This document shows positions 11,801-23,200 of a DNA stretch of 64,000 nucleotides, piece after piece. The DNA lies in contig OZ038423.1 of NCBI GenBank assembly GCA_964036155.1, forward strand, positions 22,211,249 through 22,275,248. Reading direction: 5' to 3'. The stretch is from Diploscapter coronatus (Eukaryota; Nematoda; Chromadorea; Rhabditida; Rhabditidae). The notes beneath the pieces are model-generated. The model searched no databases. It was not told the DNA's origin and saw nothing but the letters and a program-made list of their open reading frames with translations. The translations under genes were made by a program, and so were the position numbers. Every line of letters begins with the position of its first letter. The first letter of the stretch is position 1.

Positions 11801-13604
11801 TCTTTGAGTTTTCGAATGCAGACGCTGATGACATTCGTTCACTTGACGATTCCTTTTATTTTCTCTCGTTTTCTTTGCTCTTTAATCGAAATTAATGAGA
11901 TTTTCGCAATAAACGTTTCCAAATACTATTCTCTATCAACACTGATAAGAATTAATTGACTAATATCGATAATTACTTTTAAAGTGAGAAAGCGAAAAGA
12001 ACATAAAGAAATCGCCTAATGAACGATGCTCGTCACTCGCGCATTCCGAAGCTCACATGAGGGAAGAGAACAAAATTGGTTCTCTTTATTTCGCTCCAAT
12101 TTATCGGTTATCTACAACACGATACTATTATCAATTCAATTTCAAATTATTGAAAATATTTTTTTAATGAAAACACACAAAAAAAAATCAGAAATTACTT
12201 GTTGTAATAGGCATTGGAGGAGTGGTTGGTGCAGAAGTTACAGGCGGGGCGGTGTATTTAGGATCTGAAATTTGAAGGTTACCTAATTTATTTTGTGATA
12301 TGCAAATACCGCAAATAGTTTTATCAACATTCGCAGCCAAATCGAGATCAGTTTGATTTCCCCATGAGTAAACGGCGGTGACACCTGAAAATCATTGATA
12401 TTTCTGGATAAGTTTAAAAATTTTTCAGGTCGAATACAACATTTTCTATATGATGTGGCTTTAATGCTCATAATTGTTATTAAAAATAAAATAGATGTTC
12501 TAACTTTTCGGGAAACTATCGAAAGACGAATTCCCATAGTTCACCACTACAATAGCGAAACCTGGATCATCGTAGGTCTTCAGAGTGTCTCCAGCCAAAT
12601 TAATATCGGTTTGATTTCTAAAGAAAGTTGGTTTTGAGCGTTGAAAGAAATAAAAGAATAAACTCGATAGGAAAAAAGAATATTCTTTAAAAAAAACCAT
12701 TTTAAAATTACCCTGAAGCGGTAAAGAGCACCATGGAAGTAGATGCGAATCCGTCATATATCGTGTGAATGTTCTTGATAGTTTTCGACAGAGGAACATC
12801 CTTTCCATCAGGCAATATTTGAGCGTTTTTGTAGAGTGTTTCCAAGTCAGCGCATACTTCAGATCGAAGCGTTTTGTAGAGATTCATCGTCGTGCTACCA
12901 CTGCCTGAATTATTAGTATTCGCTGGGATATGTGTCGATAAATTGGATTTAATTTTGGATATTTTTGTTGCATACTGCAATTTTTGGTGATTGTCTGAAT
13001 TTGAATTATTGAACTTTTTAAAGGATGATAGGTTTGCATTATGAAAAATACCGTAAAGTGTTGATCCAACCCGCACAAAGTTATCCCTGATATCTAGTTG
13101 AGGTAGAACGTATTGCTCAACGAAATCGAATTGCTAAAAATGAACAAAAATTGAACATTCAATGGTTTTTCACTAACAAATCGAATTTGATTGCAATCTC
13201 TCATATAAGATGTGCTGTCCAAAACTAAAATCACATTCCTGGAGCAGGAATATGGAGTCGACGCTCCTGATGTGCAATTGAATGCGCTTACTACGTAGCT
13301 ACCTGGAATATAAACTATTTGGCAAATTGGATAAAAATGTTTCAAACAATCTAAGGTTTTAGTTTCAATTGAAGTAATGCATGTCGGAGAAAGGTGTATC
13401 AGTAAAATTTTCCAAGTTTTATGATATCAACATATGACATAGTTGCACGATGAGAATAAAATATCGTGGCATTTTCTATGCTGATCACAAGTGCTCATAT
13501 CAATATTTTCAAATGCCTGATATAAAAATCAGCAATTTGATTAAATAAGTGTAATTCAAACCTGTATAAAAACCTAGAAAATAAACGAATAAATTTCGCA
13601 TCAT
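8871..13604 (-). CDS. Secreted protein with two VWA domains and a C-type lectin domain, 652 aa
   Basis: Seventeen exons: 13562-13604, 13178-13302, 12712-13133, 12505-12617, 12283-12384, 12199-12264, 11617-11671, 11502-11568, 11368-11456, 11138-11260, 10456-10548, 10167-10240, 10004-10123, 9766-9866, 9483-9573, 9290-9381, 8871-9053; total 653 codons. Signal peptide about residues 1-21. VWA1 starts near residue 37 (VILVLDSTS) and contains a long Ser/Asn/Lys-rich insertion; a Pro/Thr linker (about 268-290) leads to VWA2 (IWLDIFVLLDSS) and then a C-type lectin domain (about 495-635) with WIGL and YICQ hallmarks. The tail has PCHSMSYC. MIDAS motifs are degenerate and the EPN sugar-binding motif reads EPQ. 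Intron 8 is GC-AG. The VWA2-lectin half aligns exon by exon with the neighbouring gene at 14980-17772, so the two are tandem duplicates. In nematodes such genes are often gut-expressed and infection-responsive; that role here is inference. Confidence 0.85.
11457..11501 (-). other. GC-AG intron
   Basis: The 45 bp intron between exons 8 and 9 of the double-VWA lectin gene starts AAG|GCAAGA and ends TTTTAG. No GT donor exists nearby, and reading through meets TAG. Splicing restores the VWA sequence AMTKGGMDEAQ, matching AMTSGGLDS in the neighbouring paralog. Confidence 0.8.
11742..12117. mobile_element. MITE copy 1 (inside an intron of the double-VWA lectin gene)
   Basis: About 376 bp with imperfect terminal inverted repeats: left end ATTGTCGATGACCGACAAAC, right end complementary to TTGTAGATAACCGATAAATT, both continuing into GGARCGAAATAA. 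It aligns along its length with 41436-41812, including the inner block CGCCTAATGAACRATGCTCG. There is no coding capacity, so it is a non-autonomous DNA transposon remnant. It lies in the intron between exons 6 and 7. Confidence 0.75.
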
Positions 13605-14979
13605 CCGTCAATATTGAGGTCCACTTTTCGCGAGGTTGTGGCGAAAATTGGGCGTTATCTAAAAGGTTGACACTGAATTAAACCGATTATATAATCATCA
13701 TGAAAGTGATATTTACTGGTAGAGAAAATTAAGTAATTTGTTCAGAGCAAAGCTTAATTTATCAAAATCGTAAAATTACTTTTCTTCTGTCTCACTCTAT
13801 CACTTTCGTTAACGAAAGAAGGCAGAAGCGCGATATGATCAAGAATGTCATATAATTATTTATAACTACGAGCAAAAGGTGAAGTGCCTATCAAAGAGTT
13901 AATTTCAAAAATTAAATCGAAATGGGTCCAGAATCGATATGGTATAGCACTTTGGCCACGCCCACTGGCGGCTTGCAATCAGTGTGCAAGGAAAATGTCT
14001 TCGTTGATGAGCATGAAAGAGCGCTGTCTAATAGTGACATTTGAATAATCATCCCATGCAACAATTAGCCATCATGCAAAATCGCACATTTAGTACTTAT
14101 CGTTTTCTAAATAAATGAGAATGTTCCAAAATTTAATGACTATTTTACTGCGTACTTTATATTTCAGAAAACATCGTACTAAATTGAATTGGAATTCATT
14201 AGTGCGATATTCGTATAGCATTATTTTTTCAAATCGAACTTTATCCCCTATAAAAGCTTGAAATCGAATTTCACAGCAATATAATGTGTTGACGTCGTGT
14301 TTCGTATGCGGCCATCAGTAGTCAATAAGTTTTTATTGTTTTAGTACTTATTAGGAAAATTTTATGAGACTTATCATCAAACTGTTAACGCTTGACGCCA
14401 ATGTTTAATCGATTTATCACTGAAGTTGTTAAATTTATTATTTTATCAGAAAGGCTTCCAGATCGAGAGTGTAATTGCTCTACGTTCTTCCGCTTTGGGA
14501 AGTTTCGAATTTTGATTAGAAAATGATAACATTTTATTGTTAAAGTGTAGAAGAAAAAAAATTTATTTATGAATAAAGAGGAATTGTTCGAAAATTTAAC
14601 TTTCAGTCATTTTAAGCTTGAGTATGACAAATTAAGGGTGAGCTAATTTTATGAGTTCTTTATTCTATAATTTCATAAGCCTTATGCTTTTTAAGTGAAA
14701 AAGTTCTAATGCACAATAGATAATAAAGTGATGAAGGACACAACGTTAGAAAATGATTTTTTGCTTGCTTGGACCTACCACCAAGAGATGCTCAACAATG
14801 ATGGTTTTGCATAGTGAACCATTAGATTCTTTGACACTTGTTTAATAACTTGGAAATAAATCAATTTATTCAGACAATTCAATTTAATAAATGCATAACA
14901 AACGGAATAAAATTCGATAATGCCCGTAATGGTGAGCGTAAATTTCAGACTATCAAGCCAAATCAGATCTATCGATGAT
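13605..14979. other. Intergenic between the two VWA/lectin genes
   Basis: 1.37 kb. TTTATT at 14865-14870 is a candidate poly(A) signal for the upstream gene. The rest should contain the promoter of the double-VWA gene. I see no exon, RNA gene or repeat. Confidence 0.5.
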
Positions 14980-17772
14980 TTATGAAATCGTATCTGTACA
15001 ATACTTGCCTGTCGAGCAGGGAGTCGTTTGGCAGGCGTACCTGAAGTAACAAACTAAACAAGTATCTTCAAACGAGCTCCAAATTAGCTTCAATTTCGGA
15101 CTATTAGTGACTATTTGTAAACCGCATGATATCATGACACGATAATGAGCGCAATAGGATAGAAAAGAGTAGAATACGATATCTTTTTCTCATATAATAT
15201 TGCCATGTTTATGGCATGATACCTTATTGCCTACAAGTTGCTCTGGTTAAGCAAAAATCGGGATTATTTAGAATGTTTTTTGTTCTAAATTCTTACATGT
15301 AATCGTTCGCAGTACAATCCTTGGCATACCACGTCACTCTGAAAATAATTATCTGATATTTGAAAAAAATAACGATAGTAAACTTAACATTATTCCAAAA
15401 GACAAAAATATCACCATTTTAGGCTTGCTGATAAGATTCTAATCATTAGTTAAAATGCTTACGAGAATCCACTCTGAATGGTAGCCATGACGCAGTTCCC
15501 ATTGCTGGAAGGTTCTCCGCTACCCCAGGATTGATACGACATCTAAAATCGATTCATTTTTAACATAGGTTCCAAATTTTGTGGAGTAAGATAATTGTGA
15601 AGTTTGCACTATTCAGCAAAAAGAGAACAGTTCAGATATTTAGCCTATTGCCAGACGAATCACCGTGAAAAATGAATACAAATATTTAAAAGGCCTTACA
15701 CTCGATCCATCGACCCACTGCCAGGGGCTTCCAGTCGATGCTCGCTTCAGACCGATCCAGTACTGCGATCGCGAGGCGAACAGGTTGTTGATGAAGTTCG
15801 ACTTGCCAATGTCTTCGATGACGGGAAGAGTGCCGTTCAGATGGTCTCTCTGGAAAGATTTAATTTAAATGGGCAAATCTGAAAATTCGAATGTTTCAGA
15901 TTTTCTCTAGAAACGAATTTGATTTATAATTTCGAGTGTGAACTGATACGTAACCATTAGAAGCCACTGTACTTCTTATTATTGTTAGCTTTTCATAGCT
16001 TCACCCAGATCACTGATATAGATAAGATGATAGGGCAAAATCAGTTCTTTTGATCGGGTAACCAAAACACATCATGACTTACGAAGCAAGTAGTCTCAGT
16101 GAGTCTTTCGATGGAGGTAATGGTGACTGCGTAGTAGCATCCGCCCATGGGCACATCGTAGGCTCCTCCATTTCCGTAAGGCAGATAGTTAGTGGTGCAG
16201 AAGCAGTTGGCGTAGCAGAACAGTTGGATGAGGTCGTTGACGTGCAGATCCTGCTGCGAGTTCGACAGGAAGTAGCCGGGCGAGGCGATGTCGCGCAGAT
16301 TCGGCACTTGCGCTCCGTGCACTTGCACGTATTCTGAAAGTAAATGTTTGGATCAGAGTCTTCCATAAAAAGAAGAGGCATTGAAATTGATAAGCTTCAT
16401 TTTGTCGTGACTCGAATATGAAAGGCTAGTATATTGGTTCCTCCCAAGCATTGTCTAATTGGGTGAATCATTTTTAATTGCTGTTTCGCATTTGACCGAA
16501 TTTCTTGGAGCATAACAAGAAATGAGCAATTTTACCGATAGCGATAATCTTTCCTCCGTCGTTCTTGAATGTAGTGGCTGCCTGGATCGGATCGTGGTAA
16601 TCACCGTTAGTGTACGAAGAGGCGAGGATGACCAATACTTTCTTAGTGTTGGGTCGATGGCCTTTGCTGGTGTCGAACAGGGTCGTTGCCGCTTTGATGG
16701 CTCCTTCGATGTTCGTGCCGTGATCTCCCTGCAATCTCACATAGTCAATTTTACAAAATATTTCCCATTTCGAGTAATAACAGAAATGACCAAATATGCA
16801 TCATTTCTTAAAAGTTCAGGCTTATCTTGTTCTTTCCCTAATTCAAATTATGCCTAGAGTAGTTTTCCTGAACTCGAGGTTAAATTCATCATTGAATTTG
16901 GAAATGATAAATATTTACACTTCTTAATTCAGAATCAAATCCACTAAATATGCTACCTGCCAGTAGACGCTCGGATTGTTGAAGGTGTCGAAGAGAGAAT
17001 CGGTGCTGTTGAAGTAGCGAAGATCAGACTGAACTGTAGTGTTGGCAGAGTAGAAGATGAAGCTGAAAATCGCTATTTTAGCAGATTTTTCGTGTTTTTA
17101 TTTCTATTCAATATTTTTTACGGATTATAAAGTGGTGACATCAGAGAAAAAATTCATGAGAAAGATATCGCTCTTTCTAGAGCTTTCCCACTTATTTTTC
17201 AATATTTCTCTCTCTTACCCAACTCTGGTATACTGTCCGATCTGCTGACTGATCGTCATTCTTGCCAATGCAGAGAGGATGTAACTCATCGCCTAAATGA
17301 TATGTATAAAAATTTCGCACCCATAAGAGAAAATTTAGCAGAATAATCATATATAATCCTTCGATATTCAAAAAAATATTTCTAAAACAAGAAATGCCCT
17401 ACCGAATCCAATCCTCCACTGGTCATTGCATCGGATGAATCGATGGCGAAGAGGATGTCCAACCATATGTTCTGGGGAGAGCAGTCGCAGTTCTGGGTCG
17501 GACCGCTGGTCGGACCGACGCTTGTAAGCCATGCAGTAGAGGCTTGAGGTTCCTGTGTACTAATTGCCGTAAACCCTATAGTACTAGACTGTGCATTGAC
17601 ATAAACCACAGCTAAATATGATTATGTTAATGAAATATTTTCGCAACAGAAAGAATCATTGAAATGAGTAGTTTCATCGTACAAAATTGTCAAAAATAAT
17701 TAGAATATTTCTTATACGAAAGAAATGCAAAAAATCCGTACCAAATAACGTTAAAATAATAGACTTGTGCAT
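14980..17772 (-). CDS. Secreted VWA plus C-type lectin protein, 398 aa
   Basis: Ten exons: 17742-17772, 17403-17611, 17219-17292, 16957-17062, 16536-16728, 16083-16333, 15700-15849, 15463-15542, 15297-15338, 14980-15040; 399 codons with stop. The start is the only ATG giving a signal peptide (about residues 1-17, ending YVNA). A Thr/Ser/Pro-rich spacer leads to the VWA domain (IWLDILFAIDSS at about 59-70), then a cysteine-rich hinge (FCYANCFC) and a C-type lectin domain (about 255-385) with YWIGL, WQWVDG and YACQ. The tail has PCSTGKYC, as in the paralog. The MIDAS reads DSSDA and the EPN position reads EPS, so metal and sugar binding are doubtful. Exon boundaries and phases match the VWA2-lectin half of the neighbour. 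Codon use in the lectin exons is more GC-rich than in the neighbour, which may mean higher expression. It belongs to the nematode CLEC/VWA family. Confidence 0.92.
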
Positions 17773-20275
17773 TTTGAATATCGGCTGTAGATCTAGCCCA
17801 ACACCTAACCAGTCAGTAGTCGGCTACTTTTGGCACTGTCTGAGAGGCTTTACCCTTTGTCATTTATATGGGCCTGTTCATTAGTTTCATATTCTTCAAA
17901 CCTCCATATTTGACCTTATCTTTCCTAGTTTTATCTTTGAATCTCTCAATTTAATATGCAATTTCAATATTGTTCAGTCGTTATCGATAATTCGAATGAC
18001 AAGTTATATTGCCCATCTGTGTACAATTCGGGGGCGAAATGAGAGACGAGCATTTTCAGGGCTGTAATAGTTTCGAGGAAACAACGAATTCGACAATTTT
18101 GATAACGTAAGCCGATTTACTCAGAGCATAATGTGTATTGTAAAAATAGTAAATAGTACGGGCAAATTTAGGGAAGGTATTTGGAATTATAACGTTTTTA
18201 TGCAGTGCACGAGTAAATATTTCATACTCGTAGACCCTTTCCTGAAACATATCTTCTTAGCGGTCACTAATTAGAGGTTGATCTTTATTATCTTCACTAT
18301 TATTTCTATTTCGTGATCAGTTTTGATAGGGATTAAGTTGTAGTTCCTCAGGATTAGGTACATGAAAAATTTCTGCTTATTCAAAGCGGATTACACTATC
18401 TTATTTGCACTACATTGCAAGCTAGAGTTAAAAATAATGAAAAGTGGAGCCTTCATATGTCATTGCAAAAACTGTTTCAGAACAATTCAAATGCTCATTC
18501 ATCGATTTCTTTTCGATTCAACGTCACTAATTTTTCCACGCTAAAATAAAATTTCTATGCTCTTTAAAATCTTAAGAATACCTCAAACAACGATTTTCTA
18601 ACATTATCTTTGACTCATTCTTCATCAATTGTTTATTAACTTATTAAAAAACAATTACTGTTCAAAAATGTGCAAAATGTCGTGCCGTCATCGAATTCCC
18701 TGTTCTCCAAACAACGTTGAACAATCGAATGCCGTCTTTGCAAATGCAGCGTCACGAGAAAATGCAAGTTAGAATTGATAGCTTGATACTTTGTCGTGTC
18801 TTATCACAAATCATTTCCTCCTTTTTATCTCGCATTTAGGGTCTGACCACTTGATTACTTCGATTAGGGTTGACAAATACCAGTTGTAAATGGGTTACGT
18901 CATGATTATCGCATAAAGGATTGTTCGAAAAATGAAAACTTGATAAATTATTTTTACCCATCTGAAGATGATTTTTAAATTAGGGTGTTAGCCTTATTGT
19001 TGCTAGATCCATTTTTAGATGCTCTTAATTCAATGACACCTCAGATAATTATTTTTCGTTTTCTATTACTTGATATCCATTATGTTTCTAGATTTTCGTT
19101 AAAAAATGCTGCGTTTCTCCGTAATAATTTCTATAATAATAGCTCTAAACCGAAATTTCTTATCATATTTCGAGAATAAATTCTAATTCCAAGCTTATCA
19201 TTCCATACTTCTAGGTTCCTGTTTATAGGAAAGTGAAAATCGTTGAATTTTCAGACGTATTATGAGGGTGTGGCACTTTTAGTTTCTAAAGTAATAATAA
19301 TTGACGTTATTTCAAAATTGAATTTATATCTCAAAAAATAAATATGCACGAAATCAAACATTTAAAAATACAATATACGATAAAAATGATAATAGTGACA
19401 AGAAAAGCGCTGTTAAAAATCCGAAAAGAATGATACTTGGCTAGCACAAACTCATAGGTACTTATGTTTGACTATCACCCATACGTTACTAGGTCGATAT
19501 TTAGGAAACCCAGGAAATATGACTTTTAACAACATGGTAAGAGATTGAAAAGAATCGGAAAAATGATAAATTTTAACTGGAAAGTTATTTTTAATGGTCT
19601 TTCCTAGAATGCTGTCAAAAAGTCATAACTTACTGATTTTTAAAATGATTTCTTGCATACAATGCATTTTTAGTGTACATCTAAATTAATGACTGGAAAA
19701 CATCACTATCATGAAAATCAAATGGCAAAATAATAGCATAATTTTACTACCATTTTACGATAAAAAATCGTCATCTTTTTAAAATGGCTAGAAAATGACG
19801 ATAAGAATAAGAGAAATTGTAGAAAATTGACGAATTATGATTTTGAAGCATGTAAAATTGCTTAGCGATTTGAAAATTTAGTCAAAGTTTGATGAAGTTC
19901 ATTCGAAACTGAATTTTCACATTTGAAAACAATTTTGATTTGTGTCACCGGGGCTATAAAAATCTAGTTCTAAAACACTGCAGACTTACCTAGCTTACGA
20001 AAGAAAATCTTTAAAAAATAAAATCTACTGATAAAGAGAAAGATTAAAAGTGGTAAAAGATGGAGAATACGAGGAAAATTTTAGACTTAGTTTGTGCACT
20101 TTCAAAATTCAAAAATCGCATAAAACTAGTAGCGAGTGCTAGCGTCAGAATATGTATAGATAAAGTGCAATAAGTGAATCTAGATTTTTCGGGTAATTAT
20201 GAAACGACAAGTATTGGAATAAAATCATGATGCAAGTTGCAAATTTTTAGTCTTTTAGGTTCCTCCCATTTCTGC
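17773..20275. other. Intergenic, 2.5 kb
   Basis: Upstream of the VWA/lectin gene and downstream of the TMEM120 gene. The open frames here (near 18.06-18.54 and 18.99-19.18 kb) have no splice continuity or family features. I see no RNA gene or clear repeat. Confidence 0.5.
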
Positions 20276-23200
20276 TCACTCTCTATGGTCATGTTCGTAT
20301 TGCATGAGGTTGAGGTGGATTCTGGATCTGTACTTCCTTGTCAGTCCAGTGATTGTGGAGTAGGACTGAGACGAGCTAAGTTTGCGGAGGATCACCAGGG
20401 AAGTTGTGTAGATGTTGCCGATTGCGATGAACAGGAACAAGTAACAGAGGGCCGGCACCTGGAAATTTGTGACTTTTATCTTTTTAATTGAATAATTTAT
20501 TGCTATGAATCATCTGTGAACTTATTGATAAGAAATTATTGAGATTGAATTTAGGAACTCGATGAAACATAGATGAAAAGTATGAATGTTTTGGGAACAA
20601 TTCGAAAGTGTTAATGTTTTTTCTGTGAAATTTTGACGAAATTATTGAATCGAAGACACCAGATGATTTATCACAAATAAAAACTGTTGATTCGATTCAA
20701 AGAAATTCTACAACTTATTTGAAAAAATTTAATTTAGTATACCTGCCACTGTCCTTTGCAGTCGAACGAAAGATAATAGAGAACGTAGGCGTTGTATAGT
20801 TGGAAGACCTGAGAAATATAAACTTAAAAGTCGGCATATTAGAGGGTTTGAACTTTGGAAAGATAGTGATAGAAAAGAAGAAAAAAACTCAAAACATTCT
20901 ACAAAGCCAAACAAATCATATAACTCAGGGAGCCTCCCCACCCCTTCCACAACCTGAAAGTTCCCGCCGAGTTCCCCAAACCATTCTGTGCGGGAACTCT
21001 TCCCTGGGGATGGGGAACTTTTCCGAGAAAAACAAACAGAAATTAAGAAAGATTCTCACATATCCGGAAAGAAGGAATGGAAGAAGGAAAGTGAGTCCTT
21101 TGAATTGCCAGCTCGTGAAGCCCTCCACGGTGATGTCCATCTGAAATCCAGATTCGTGATTATAAAATTTTTCATTATTTTAGAAGATAAAAATTTATTG
21201 GAAAGTTGCTAAGACTCTAAGAAATATTGATAAAGATGAAGAAAAGTTACTATTATTCTATAGTCTAGAAAAATATTCAAGTTCCGCGAGAAATAAAAAA
21301 AATTGTACCTGATGGCCCTGACCAAGTGCGTGCAGTCGACGCAGTGTGCCGAGTTGATATTGACGCTGCGCCAGTTGAACCACGCCCAGGTAGATCACGA
21401 AACCGATGAACTGGAAATCAGAAGATTTGACTAATTTCATTTTAAAAATGTCGAATTGTTAACGCGCAAAAATGGCTATTCGAGAATAGAGGTTGCAAAC
21501 GCGTGAAACTCTTTTATCCTCACGACGAAACAGTGTATCTAGTGAAAGAGTTAAGGTATTTTTCGGAGGTTTTTCTAGCAATCTCACGTTCCCGATAATC
21601 ACGTTTTTTCCGCGTTACTGACAGCTTTCATTTTCTTTCTTAAATTTTTAAGATATGTTACAGAATTTAGCAAAAGACACTCGTAAACTAGTATGAATGA
21701 TGTGTTCACAGATCAGTTATTTGAAATCAATTAGGTTTTTAAATAATATTTTCTTAACCAACCTGATGCCTGAAGGACTTGTAGCACTCGTCGTTCTTCC
21801 AGGTGAGCACGATTCCGGCCAGCGCACACGAAATGTAGTGATGCAACACCCACCAGCCCTTGATTCTGAAAATTTAAATTAGTTTTTAACCCAAAATTGT
21901 CTTACTTTGATCCATTCAACTGCAAAATGCTTTCACGAATCGTCAGTGTGCAATAGTACCTGAAATTTTAGTTCAGTTTTTCGGAAAAGTTTTCCTATCC
22001 ATAGAGAGCGCAAACGGTTCTGCAAGTTGAACCCGAAATATTTTGGGCTAATTCTTTGCATAGAATCGTTTCAAGAGATTTATCATTTATCATCGATCTA
22101 GACTGGACCTTTTTATGTCTTCGCAGTCTGAACATGGTTTGCCTCTTATTTTGGGTATCCTCGTACTACCATTTTTGGACAATGCCGCGCTTTTGCGAGG
22201 AGGCGGAGTTTGCGCTCTCTATTTATCAAACTCATACTGGACATCGTTAGCCTATTCATTCAATTTTTTTTAAAGTTTTTAAATTTATTTCCGATTTTAG
22301 TGTTTATAAGTAATTACTTGATTCACTGAATAGCCTATCTTATTGGCGAATTTCAGGGAAAGTTGAAACTTATCGCATTCGTCAATTCTCAAAATGAACC
22401 TTTGAAGTTCGTTATAAAACTTGCAAAGGTTTAAAACATAAAGTCTAAAAGTTAAACAAATACTTACCAAACGAGTAAGAAGTTGAGAATGGAGTCGACC
22501 GCTCTGTAGGGCAGGAAATAGGAGACGATCGCTGTGATTATGATGAAAAACGTCACTTTGTATTTGAACTGAAAATTGGAAGAGTAAACTTCAAAATATC
22601 TTTTTTGATAAATAAACATCTTGAAAAGTCATAGATAAATTAAACTTCGAAAGAAAAAAATCTAAAAACGAAGACAATTTTGTAAATGAAATATTCTCGT
22701 TTTTACCTGTTCGTACTCTTGCTTGTAACGATATCGTTCATTTTTCGTCAGCAGGGAGACGTTCAAATTCGAGCCTTGAAAAATTCAAATACGTTTCAAG
22801 AATATTGGAAATATTTTTGTTAATAGCATTCTTTAGTCCTGTGTTGATATTTCTTAAAAATATATGAGAAAAAATAAAATTTCGAATAAGAACAACTTAC
22901 CCAAAATGAGACTGAGGTAGAACCCATTGTCTTTGACGGGCAGTTCATTCTGCATATCCCTCAGTTTGACTTTTGCCTCCTCCATCTCCCTCCTAATTCG
23001 CCCGATTGACACTTGAGTATCTGGGGTCTTATTAGGGGATTTTTCTTCTCTGAAATATGTTTGCTAAGTATTTTTTCTACTGTCGAGAGTAAGCCGATCA
23101 CAAAGGCATTTTCAGAAATAATATTATGAATATCTGAAATCTATCTCAATATTTTTCCTTGAAAAAAAAAAGCTTTGAAATTTATTAAAAACTGCCGAGT

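Noticed and set aside
12508..13345. A separate third VWA gene covering only 12.2-13.6 kb
   Set aside because: The exon at 12199-12264 ends in phase 1 and fits exactly the exon at 11617-11671 after the MITE-bearing intron, and no stop or poly(A) signal separates them. One two-VWA gene is simpler.
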